DNA from: an uncultured Pelagibacteraceae bacterium
GTDB taxonomy: Bacteria; Pseudomonadota; Alphaproteobacteria; Pelagibacterales; Pelagibacteraceae
NCBI GenBank assembly: GCA_902533585.1
Contig: CACAMG010000002.1
Location: 1 to 59,028, forward strand
Length of the DNA: 59,028 nucleotides
Reading direction: 5' to 3'
A program made the position numbers and the translations under genes. Below the pieces are notes generated by a model, which made no database searches, was not told the DNA's origin, and saw only the letters and a list, made by a program, of their open reading frames with translations. The first letter of the stretch is position 1, and the number at the start of each line of letters is the position of its first letter. Positions 45,192 through 52,829 of this stretch are shown in pieces.

Positions 45192-46508
45192 ATGGCTAAA
45201 ACAAGAGTTAAAAGTTCAGGTGCTACGAACAAAAAACTTCCACTAAATCAATCTATACCATTAGGTATTCAGCATGTGTTTGCGATGTTTGCTGGGAACA
45301 TTACAGTTCCATTGATTGTTGCAGGAGTTTTTGGAGTAACAACTGGGGAAAAGATTTTTTTAATTCAAATGGCATTGTTTGCTGCAGGCGTAGCAACAAT
45401 TATACAAACTGTAGGTTATAAAGATATAGGCTCAAGGCTTCCGATCATTCAAGGAACAAGTTTTGCTTTCATTCCAATAATGTTACCCTTTAAAGCTTTT
45501 GGTTTAGGAGCAATATTTACTGCTGCATTTATAGGAGGAATTTTTCAAATTTGGATTGGTAAAATGTTAAAACCAATTCGTCACATGTTTCCTCCATTAG
45601 TCACAGGAATAGTTGTGTTAATGATTGGAATTAGTTTGCTTAAAGTTGGATTTAAATATGCTGGTGGCGGAGTATGGTTAATGAATAATAAACCGGAAAT
45701 TTTTGCCAATTGGCATCATTTAACTATAGCTGGAACTGTTTTAATAGTTGCGCTTTTAACAAACTTAAAAGGAAAAGGAATGGTATCCGCAGCTTCAATT
45801 CTAATTGGAATAATTGCTGGGTTTGTAGTTGCAGCTCTATTTGGAGAAGTTAGATGGGCAAAAATCGCTGCTGCTAGTTGGTTTGCATTTCCAATGCCTT
45901 TGCAATATGGAATAGATTTTGTTTGGGGTGCTGTAATATTGATGTTGTTCATGTCTATTGTAACGACAATTGAAACCATCGGAGATATTAGCGCGACAAC
46001 AATGGGTGGTGCAAATAGAGAGGCTACCAATAAGGAACTTTCAGGTGGTATAATGGCTGATGGAGTTGGAACGGCTTTTGCATCAATATTTAATGCTATG
46101 CCTAATACTTCTTACTCACAAAATGCAGGTCTAGTTGCATTTACAGGAGTAATTAGTAGACATGTAGGAACAGTTGCTGGTGTTATTTTAATTTTACTAG
46201 GTTTGTTTCCAAAACTTGGTGGAGTTATTGCTGCAATGCCAGATTCAGTAATTGGCGGTGCCGCTATTATCATGTTCGGATTAATTGCTGGAGCAGGAAT
46301 AAAACTAATTTCCAAAGCAGAAATGAGCCAAAGAAATATTTTAATATTATCTTTATCTCTTTCTTTTGGAATTGGATTATATGCATTTCCGGAGTTTGTC
46401 GCTCATGTACCAGATCTTGGAATTAAATTAGGATTGTTATTAACAACCGGTTTAATACCTGCTGGATTATTGGCATTTATATTAAATGCTACATTGCCTA
46501 AAAAATAA
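45192..46508 (+). CDS. NCS2/NAT permease, xanthine/urate/uracil type
   Basis: Inner-membrane nucleobase-ascorbate family symporter of 438 residues, 12-14 helices. The family signature is SQNAGLVAFTGVISRHVG, close to the QNxGxxxxTGVxSRxVG form of xanthine and urate carriers rather than uracil carriers. IQHVFAMFAGNITVPLIV and LPIIQGTSFAFIPIML at the N-terminus agree. A strong GGGGAGG precedes the ATG. Its closeness to xdhAB/puuD supports xanthine or urate uptake. Confidence 0.9.
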   Translation: MAKTRVKSSGATNKKLPLNQSIPLGIQHVFAMFAGNITVPLIVAGVFGVTTGEKIFLIQMALFAAGVATIIQTVGYKDIGSRLPIIQGTSFAFIPIMLPFKAFGLGAIFTAAFIGGIFQIWIGKMLKPIRHMFPPLVTGIVVLMIGISLLKVGFKYAGGGVWLMNNKPEIFANWHHLTIAGTVLIVALLTNLKGKGMVSAASILIGIIAGFVVAALFGEVRWAKIAAASWFAFPMPLQYGIDFVWGAVILMLFMSIVTTIETIGDISATTMGGANREATNKELSGGIMADGVGTAFASIFNAMPNTSYSQNAGLVAFTGVISRHVGTVAGVILILLGLFPKLGGVIAAMPDSVIGGAAIIMFGLIAGAGIKLISKAEMSQRNILILSLSLSFGIGLYAFPEFVAHVPDLGIKLGLLLTTGLIPAGLLAFILNATLPKK

Positions 46509-46520
46509 ATAATTTTTGAA

Positions 46521-46547
46521 ACTTGTGGGGAAAATATCCCCACAAGT
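46521..46547. terminator. Hairpin between convergent permease and hsp20 genes
   Basis: ACTTGTGGGGA (46521-46531) pairs perfectly with TCCCCACAAGT (46537-46547) around AAATA, an 11-bp GC-rich stem in an AT-rich gap. Downstream T content is modest on both sides, so termination efficiency is uncertain, but the location between two stop codons fits a shared terminator. Confidence 0.7.
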
Positions 46548-46558
46548 AAGTTTAATAC

Positions 46559-47005
46559 TTATTTAATATCTATAAGTTTTTTCTTTTTGTACTCTGGTAC
46601 AATTCTCTCACAAGCTATTGTTAAAAGACCATCCTTAAGTTCTGCTCCATCTACTTTTACATCATCTGCAATTGTAAATGATCTAGCAAATTGTCTTTGC
46701 GAAATACCTTTATGAATAATTTTACCATCTTCATTTTTGTTTTCAGATTTATTAACTTGTTTTGTTCTTACGGTTAATAAATTGTCTTCAAACTCAACCT
46801 CAACATCTTTTTTATTAAAACCAGCAAGTGCAAGCTCTATAGAGTATTTGTCCTTTCCAGTTTTTCTTATGTTGTACGGCGGGTAGTTTGATTGTGCACT
46901 CAAACCTCCATTTCCCAACATATTTTCAAATTGGTCAAACATATCATCAAAACCAATTGAAAAAGGCCTTAAAGAGTTGAATATAGATAGATCCTTACTT
47001 GTCAT
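46559..47005 (-). CDS. Small heat shock protein Hsp20
   Basis: Alpha-crystallin-domain chaperone, 148 residues from ATG 47005. N-terminus DLSIFNSLRPFSIGFDDMFDQFENML is IbpA-like; the domain has YPPYNIRKTGKDKYSIELALAGFNKKDVEVEFEDNLLTV and ends with the conserved KDGLLTIACERIVPEYKKKKLIDI, giving the VPE-containing tail. A frame to 47050 is open, but ATG 47005 has AGGAGG five bases upstream and matches family N-termini. Expression is probably controlled by heat: see the sigma-32-like promoter and ROSE-like leader just upstream. Confidence 0.94.
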   Translation of the reverse strand: MTSKDLSIFNSLRPFSIGFDDMFDQFENMLGNGGLSAQSNYPPYNIRKTGKDKYSIELALAGFNKKDVEVEFEDNLLTVRTKQVNKSENKNEDGKIIHKGISQRQFARSFTIADDVKVDGAELKDGLLTIACERIVPEYKKKKLIDIK

Positions 47006-47010
47006 TATAT

Positions 47011-47062
47011 CCTCCTTTGTTAGCAAGGTTATTTTTTTTGTAAGCCCCATTAGGCGACTTAC
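47011..47062 (-). promoter_or_regulatory. ROSE-like RNA thermometer in hsp20 leader
   Basis: On the minus strand the leader holds two hairpins. The upstream one (47062-47040) is GTAAGTCGCC-TAAT-GGGGCTTAC with one bulged G. The second (47028-47011) is CCUUGCU-AACAA-AGGAGG: the arm pairs the whole Shine-Dalgarno and leaves the G of UUGCU bulged, the defining feature of ROSE elements. Melting on warming would free AGGAGG five bases before the ATG. Assignment is by motif and geometry, not by search. Confidence 0.65.
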
Positions 47063-47068
47063 TATTTT

Positions 47069-47096
47069 TATATGGTTATTTTTTTTATTTTTTCAA
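47069..47096 (-). promoter_or_regulatory. Sigma-32-like heat-shock promoter of hsp20
   Basis: On the minus strand TTGAAA (47096-47091) and CCATATA (47075-47069) are 15 bases apart, resembling the sigma-32 pair (CTTGAA and CCCCATnT). The predicted start is near 47062, exactly the first base of the leader hairpins. Flanking DNA is A-rich, which weakens the -35 call. Confidence 0.45.
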
Positions 47097-47107
47097 TATT
47101 GAATAAT

Positions 47108-49183
47108 TTAAATTTTATTTGAAATTTTTAATGCAAAAGCGTAATCGAAAGCTATTTCTTCTATAGCACCATCTCTTCCAGATTTTCCTCCATGACCTGC
47201 ATTCATTTCTGTTTTTAATAGAAGCAAGTTTTTGTCTGTTTTATAGCTTCTCAATTTTGCTGTAAATTTTGCTGGCTCGTCAAAAAGAACTCTATTATCG
47301 CTTAAACTTGTTGTTATTAAAATATGCGGATAGTTCATTTTTTTAATATTGTTATAGGGAGCATAAGAATAAATATAATCAAAATGGTCTTTATTTTCTT
47401 TTGCATTTCCAAACTCATCAAATTCTCCAACTGTTAAAGGCAAAGAATGATCTAGGTTTGTAGTAAGAGAATCAACAAAAGGTACGGCCATAATTACTCC
47501 TAAAAATAATTCTGGTTCTTGATTAATGACAGCCCCAATTAATAATCCTCCAGCTGATCCGCCCATTCCGATGATTTTACCCTTTGATGTATAATTTTTA
47601 TTAATCAAATATTTTGCAACATAAATATAATCTTCAAAAGTATTTTTTTTATTTAATAATTTTCCTTCTTTCCACCATTTCATTCCTCTTTCCATTCCAC
47701 CTCTTATATGGGCTGTAACCCAAATAATATCTCTATCAATTAAACTTAATCTTGTTGATGAAAATCCTGGAGACATAGAGCTACCATAAGACCCATATCC
47801 ATATAATAATAATTTTGAAGATCCATCAATTTTAGTTTTTTTATGTCTCGTTATTGTTATAGGAACCATTCTTCCATCATGCGAAGGACACTCTAATCTT
47901 TCGACAATATAATCATTAGAGTTATGGCCAGATGGAATTTCTTGCTCTTTAACAAGTTTTTTATAATTTGTTTTCAAATTATATAAATATGTTTTACCTG
48001 GTGTTTTTGGAGAAGAATATGAAAGATAAACTTCATCAGTATTTTTATCTCTTTGTTTTAATGATATTCCAGGAACAATTACTTTTTCATCAACAAAGTT
48101 TAAATCATCTTCTCTGCCTGTTTTCGGATCTCTTATAATTAATTTGCCCAAAGCATTTGATGTTTCAGATCTAATAATCCAATTTTTTAAAAATACTAGT
48201 CCTCCAATTAACACTTCATTTTTAGCTGGAATAAATACTTTCCAATTTTGATTAGATAAATCATCACAAAAATCTATTTTGAAGTCCTCGGCATTTTCAT
48301 TAGTATGCAAATAAAATTTACCATTCCAAGAATTAACTGAATAAATTACTCCTTTTTTTCTTTCTTTAATAAGTTTAGGTTTTGGATTTTCTTCATCTAT
48401 ACCAAAATAATATTGTTCAGACGTGTTATGATCAGATGTTGAGATAAAATAATATTTTTCATCTGAACTTATGTCAATACTAACTGTGAAAGCTTCACTC
48501 TTTTCTTCAAAAATTAATTCATCTGCTTCAATTGATGCTCCTATTTTATGTCTAAATATTTTTCTTGGTCGGTGATGTTCATCTAGTTTTGAATAATAAA
48601 TAAATTTATCATCTAAACTAAAGGTTATACTTCCACTTGTTTCTTCAATTTTTTCTGTAACTAGCTTATTAGACTTAATATCTCGTATATAAATTGTATA
48701 ATATTCTGATCCTTTTAAATCTAAAGAATAGCCAAGATATTTATCATTATAACTTACTTCTAAATCTCCAAGTCCAAAATACTCTGTTTTTAATTTTTCT
48801 TTTTCTTCGTTACCATTCCAAATTTCTTCTATTTCTTCTGAACCAATTTTTTTTCTAAGTTTAATAGAATAATTTCCTTTAGTTGTAGTTTTTGTCCAGT
48901 ACTCATAATCTATATCTTTGTAGGGCAAAGTTTCATCATCTAATTTTATTCTTCCTTTAATTTCATCAAATAATTTTTTTTTTATTTCTTTAGTATCTTT
49001 TAAATTATATTCAGCGTAGGCGTTTTCCTCTTCTAAGTATTTTCTTACCTTTGGAAGTAGTTTTGATCCATCCTTTAATACCTCTAGTATATTTGATTGA
49101 TGTATCCAGCTATAATTATCTTCCCATTTGGTATTGTGACAAGATTTTAATTCTAGTTTTTTTTCTAATTGTGGTATTTTCAT
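47108..49183 (-). CDS. ptrB: Oligopeptidase B (S9A prolyl oligopeptidase family)
   Basis: Cytosolic serine peptidase cutting short peptides after basic residues, 691 residues. N-terminal seven-blade propeller (about 60-400), C-terminal alpha/beta hydrolase with LLLYGYGSYGSSMSPGF, HIRGGMERGMKWWKEG, nucleophile Ser in GMGGSAGGLLIGAV and catalytic His in MNAGHGGKSGRDG. The start DNYSWIHQSN region matches PtrB. No signal peptide. Upstream 18 bases is the divergent J-domain gene. Confidence 0.93.
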   Translation of the reverse strand: MKIPQLEKKLELKSCHNTKWEDNYSWIHQSNILEVLKDGSKLLPKVRKYLEEENAYAEYNLKDTKEIKKKLFDEIKGRIKLDDETLPYKDIDYEYWTKTTTKGNYSIKLRKKIGSEEIEEIWNGNEEKEKLKTEYFGLGDLEVSYNDKYLGYSLDLKGSEYYTIYIRDIKSNKLVTEKIEETSGSITFSLDDKFIYYSKLDEHHRPRKIFRHKIGASIEADELIFEEKSEAFTVSIDISSDEKYYFISTSDHNTSEQYYFGIDEENPKPKLIKERKKGVIYSVNSWNGKFYLHTNENAEDFKIDFCDDLSNQNWKVFIPAKNEVLIGGLVFLKNWIIRSETSNALGKLIIRDPKTGREDDLNFVDEKVIVPGISLKQRDKNTDEVYLSYSSPKTPGKTYLYNLKTNYKKLVKEQEIPSGHNSNDYIVERLECPSHDGRMVPITITRHKKTKIDGSSKLLLYGYGSYGSSMSPGFSSTRLSLIDRDIIWVTAHIRGGMERGMKWWKEGKLLNKKNTFEDYIYVAKYLINKNYTSKGKIIGMGGSAGGLLIGAVINQEPELFLGVIMAVPFVDSLTTNLDHSLPLTVGEFDEFGNAKENKDHFDYIYSYAPYNNIKKMNYPHILITTSLSDNRVLFDEPAKFTAKLRSYKTDKNLLLLKTEMNAGHGGKSGRDGAIEEIAFDYAFALKISNKI

Positions 49184-49201
49184 AAAATAATTATTTAATA
49201 C

Positions 49202-49711
49202 ATGAATTTTTTTTTCTTAACACTTGTTATTTTTGTCATAGTTTATCTCCTTCTTAACTGGTTTGCCAAAACATCGAGTAAAAAAATATCAAAGGGAATT
49301 AGATCATTAACTATAATACTATCAGTAGTTTTGGCTATTGTAATGGCATACGCAGGAAGATTTATATTTTCTTTACCCTTTATTTTAATGATACTACCTT
49401 TAATTAAAACTAAAGCTGGCTTATCATTATTTCAACTCTTTAGAATTTGGAGTTTGTTAAGAATATTAAAAAATTCTGGAAGATTTAATTTTAATAACTC
49501 AAATCACAATTTGAATTCACAAAACCTTTCTGTAGAAGAAGCATATAAAATATTAAATTTAGATCCAAAAAAAAAATATAGCAGAGAAGAAGTTTTAAAA
49601 TCATATAAAAAAATAATGAAAAAAATTCATCCTGATGTCAGTCCAGAATTAGGAAGACTTGCTGCAATTGTAAATCAAGCAAAAGAAGTAGTTTTAAAAA
49701 ATATGGATTAA
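49202..49711 (+). CDS. Membrane-anchored J-domain protein (Pam18/Tim14-like)
   Basis: 169 residues. Two N-terminal hydrophobic stretches (FFFLTLVIFVIVYLLLNWF and ILSVVLAIVMAYAG with FILMILPLI) and a C-terminal J-like domain, LSVEEAYKILNLDPKKKYSREEVLKSYKKIMKKIHPDVSPELGRLAAIVNQAKEVV, holding the HPD motif. This layout resembles mitochondrial Tim14-type DnaJ relatives in alphaproteobacteria. It would recruit DnaK at the membrane. Converges on the GT9 gene with a 4-base overlap. Confidence 0.82.
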   Translation: MNFFFLTLVIFVIVYLLLNWFAKTSSKKISKGIRSLTIILSVVLAIVMAYAGRFIFSLPFILMILPLIKTKAGLSLFQLFRIWSLLRILKNSGRFNFNNSNHNLNSQNLSVEEAYKILNLDPKKKYSREEVLKSYKKIMKKIHPDVSPELGRLAAIVNQAKEVVLKNMD

Positions 49712-50673
49712 TTTAACAAATTTTTAAATTTAGTATAAATTTTATCAGGATTAATTTTATTTTTGCCCAATGTATTATGTCCAACTGTTTCTTTTCCATC
49801 GGGAATTATTGGATACATATTAGTACTGTAGCTACCATATATTAACGGCGTGTCCGCCATCAAAACTATTGTTGGAACTTCTACAGCAGCAGATAGATGA
49901 CTAAAGCTGGAGTCATTGCATATAGAAATATTGCAATTTTTTATTATTGGTATTATTTCATCCAATTTTAAAAGATTTAAAGAAACACATTTATTTTTAA
50001 ATTCTGATTTTAATATTTCGTCTAAAATTTTTTGTTCTTCTTGTTTCTGACCAGTTGCTAAAAAAAATCTACAATTAAAGTTCTCTGAACAATATTTCAT
50101 GAATTTGATAAATATTGCTGATGGAATTCTTTTTGTTTCACCAGATCCTCCAATACCTAATAAAATGTTTATTTGATTTTGTAAAATTTTATATTTTATT
50201 TTAGCATAATTAACTTTATCATTACCAATCTCTATCTTTGGAGTACTCAAGATATCAAGATCTAGTTTTTCTTTTAAAAAATTTTGAGCCGCTTCAACTA
50301 TATGCTGGTTTTTTTTTTCAAAAAGTGGATATTGATAAATTTTTTTTATACCCGACAACTTTGCAATTAAATTGAATCTTAAAGAAGAATTAAAAATAAA
50401 TATTTTATCAAAATTAAACTTATTGAGATCTTTGATAAGTTTTATGGATCCCATAATACCATCATGATAACCCTTCTTATCTTTGTTATCTCGATCTAAA
50501 ATTATTATATTATCAACATATTTATTATCTTTTAAAAAATGACTAGCTTTTGAATTTTCTTTTACTAGAATGCTTACTGGTTTTCCGAATTTTTTTGAAA
50601 TTGCTTCTATATATGGTAAAAAAATTACCATATCTCCAATTCCCTTTCTATTTTGTACAATTAATATTTTCAT
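49708..50673 (-). CDS. Glycosyltransferase family 9 (heptosyltransferase-like)
   Basis: 321 residues, GT-B fold. Start KILIVQNRKGIGDMVIFLPYIEAI is the GT9 acceptor-site signature; ILLGIGGSGETKRIP and NCNISICNDSSFSHLSAAVEVPTIVLM (the D-S-x-x-x-H pattern in place of D-T-G-x-x-H) form the donor site. Probably adds a sugar to a lipid-linked surface glycan; heptose specificity is not supported by anything nearby. Confidence 0.82.
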   Translation of the reverse strand: MKILIVQNRKGIGDMVIFLPYIEAISKKFGKPVSILVKENSKASHFLKDNKYVDNIIILDRDNKDKKGYHDGIMGSIKLIKDLNKFNFDKIFIFNSSLRFNLIAKLSGIKKIYQYPLFEKKNQHIVEAAQNFLKEKLDLDILSTPKIEIGNDKVNYAKIKYKILQNQINILLGIGGSGETKRIPSAIFIKFMKYCSENFNCRFFLATGQKQEEQKILDEILKSEFKNKCVSLNLLKLDEIIPIIKNCNISICNDSSFSHLSAAVEVPTIVLMADTPLIYGSYSTNMYPIIPDGKETVGHNTLGKNKINPDKIYTKFKNLLN

Positions 50674-50724
50674 TTATTGCTTTATAATCTTTACTAAAAT
50701 TTTTTTTTTATATAAATTTTATTT

Positions 50725-51609
50725 ATGAGCGAAATTAAAGGCATTTATGCGGCCTCTGTGTCAATTCTAGATGAAAATTTGGCATTAAACATTGATAAAA
50801 CTATAAATCATATAGAAAATCTAATTAACCAGGGCTGTCATGGAGTGGCAGTATTTGGAAGCACAGGTCAAGCACAATTAATTTCGGTAGCTGAAAAAAT
50901 ACAATTAATAAACAATTTAACTAAAAGTATTTATAAAGAAAAATATATTATAGGCACAGGTTTGAATTCTTTAAGTGAAACAATTAATTTCATGAAGGTT
51001 TGTATCTCTTTAGATTTTAATAAATTTCTAATAATGCCACCTGCATACTACAAATATGGTGATGAAGAGGTTATTTCTTACTACTCAAGAATTGTTGAAC
51101 AGATTCCTAACAGCAAAATAATTTTATATAATTTTGAAAAATTATGTGGCTATAAATTTAGTATTAATTGTATCAAAGAGTTAACAAAAAAGTTCCCAAA
51201 GCAAATTATTGGAGTAAAAGATAGTTCATATAATTTATTTGAAAATTTAAAAATAAATAATTTTTCAATTTTTCCTGGGTCGGAGGGAAAATTATTAAAA
51301 GGTTTAGAAATAGGTTGTTCAGGAATTATTACCGCAACTTGCAATGTAACAGCTCCACTTGCAAGAAAAGTTTACGAAGACTTTTATAATCAAAGAGAAC
51401 AATCTAAAAATGAAAAACTTTGCGATGTAAGAAAAGTTTTTGAGCAATTTAATTTAATTTCTGCTCTTCATACATTTCTTTCGCAAAAAGATGAAGATTA
51501 TAATAATCTTTTGCCCACATTAAGTATTTTAAACCCAAAAGATAAAAAAAAATTACTTGATGATTTGAGTAGTTTAGATTTTAAATTAACAAAACTAGAA
51601 ACAGCATAA
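50725..51609 (+). CDS. Dihydrodipicolinate synthase/N-acetylneuraminate lyase family protein
   Basis: Class I aldolase of 294 residues. Schiff-base Lys in IIGVKDSSYN, Tyr in IILYNFEK, and GSTGQ replacing the GTTGE of true DapA. PGSEGKLLKGLEIGCSGII supports a lyase on a 2-keto acid other than the DapA reaction. The preceding GT9 gene is divergent by 51 bases; its ATG-to-stop frame ends in a one-base overlap with cfa (TAATG). Exact substrate unknown. Confidence 0.8.
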   Translation: MSEIKGIYAASVSILDENLALNIDKTINHIENLINQGCHGVAVFGSTGQAQLISVAEKIQLINNLTKSIYKEKYIIGTGLNSLSETINFMKVCISLDFNKFLIMPPAYYKYGDEEVISYYSRIVEQIPNSKIILYNFEKLCGYKFSINCIKELTKKFPKQIIGVKDSSYNLFENLKINNFSIFPGSEGKLLKGLEIGCSGIITATCNVTAPLARKVYEDFYNQREQSKNEKLCDVRKVFEQFNLISALHTFLSQKDEDYNNLLPTLSILNPKDKKKLLDDLSSLDFKLTKLETA

Positions 51610-52796
51610 TGTACTTAGCAAGTTTTTTAAATAAAATGATTAAGCAAGATGGTTTTTTATTAATTGATGCGGATTTAAATAAATATGTAATAGGAAAACC
51701 AAAAAAAGAATTACCAATTTCAATTAAACTATTAGATAGAAAATTACATCACAAACTTTTATTTAGTCCAGATTTATATTTTGGTGAAGCATATATGGAT
51801 GGTTCTCTTGTTATTGAAAATGGTTCATTGACTGAGTTTTTAGATATTGCAATGAAAAATATTGGTAGAAATGAAATAAATAAATTTAGTGAAATATTTA
51901 ATAAATTAAGATCAACTTATAGATTTTTTACAAATTATAATTTTATTACAAAATCTAAAAAAAATGTTTCTCATCATTATGATATTTCAGAAAAACTGTA
52001 TGATTTATTTTTAGATGAGAAGAGACAATATTCATGTGCATATTTTCAAAATGAGAATGATACTTTAGAAATTGCACAAAATAATAAGATTAATCATATT
52101 ATAAAAAAACTTAATTTAAAACCAAATCAAAAAGTTTTAGACATAGGTAGCGGATGGGGAACTTTGGCTCTAGAGATTGCACAAAAAACACAATGTGAAA
52201 TTGTCGGAATCACCTTGTCTGAAAATCAGTTTGAATACAGCAAAAAAAAAGCAAAAGAACTTAATCTTGAAAATCAAGTAGAATTTAAACTTTTAGATTA
52301 CAGACAAATTAATGAAAAATTTGATAGGATTGTAAGTGTAGGCATGTTTGAACATGTGGGCACAAAGTTTTACAAAACTTTTTTTAATACTGTTAATAAT
52401 TTACTTCATGATGATGGTGTTGCTTTAATTCATACAATTGGATCAGTAAATTCTCCAAGAAGTCCTCATCCTTGGATTACTAAATATATTTTTCCAGGAG
52501 GGTATACTCCCAGTTTAAGTCAGATCACTATCCCAATTGAAAAATCAGGCCTTATAATATCAGACATTGAAGTTTTGCGAATGCATTATGCACATACATT
52601 GAATCATTGGAAACAAAGATTCTTATCAAAAAAAGATAAAGTATTGGAAATGTTTGATGAAAGATTTTTGAGAATGTGGGAATTTTATTTAGCAGGCTGT
52701 GAAATGGCTTTTAAATGGGGTGATCAGGTTGTATTTCAACTTCAGCTGACAAAGAAATTAACTTCAGTTCCTTATACAAGAGACTATATTTATTAA
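51609..52796 (+). CDS. cfa: Cyclopropane-fatty-acyl-phospholipid synthase
   Basis: SAM-dependent methyltransferase adding a methylene bridge to unsaturated acyl chains, 395 residues. N-terminal CFA domain with GEAYMDGSLVIENGSL, then VSHHYDISEKLYDLFLDEKRQYSCAYF, SAM motif VLDIGSGWGTLALEIA, IVSVGMFEHVG and the C-terminal HYAHTLNHWKQRF. Acts on the inner leaflet. Coupled to the preceding DapA-family gene by one base, an unusual partner. Confidence 0.93.
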   Translation: MYLASFLNKMIKQDGFLLIDADLNKYVIGKPKKELPISIKLLDRKLHHKLLFSPDLYFGEAYMDGSLVIENGSLTEFLDIAMKNIGRNEINKFSEIFNKLRSTYRFFTNYNFITKSKKNVSHHYDISEKLYDLFLDEKRQYSCAYFQNENDTLEIAQNNKINHIIKKLNLKPNQKVLDIGSGWGTLALEIAQKTQCEIVGITLSENQFEYSKKKAKELNLENQVEFKLLDYRQINEKFDRIVSVGMFEHVGTKFYKTFFNTVNNLLHDDGVALIHTIGSVNSPRSPHPWITKYIFPGGYTPSLSQITIPIEKSGLIISDIEVLRMHYAHTLNHWKQRFLSKKDKVLEMFDERFLRMWEFYLAGCEMAFKWGDQVVFQLQLTKKLTSVPYTRDYIY

Positions 52797-52829
52797 TAAT
52801 TTCTTGATAAGTCAAAATTAAGATGTTTT

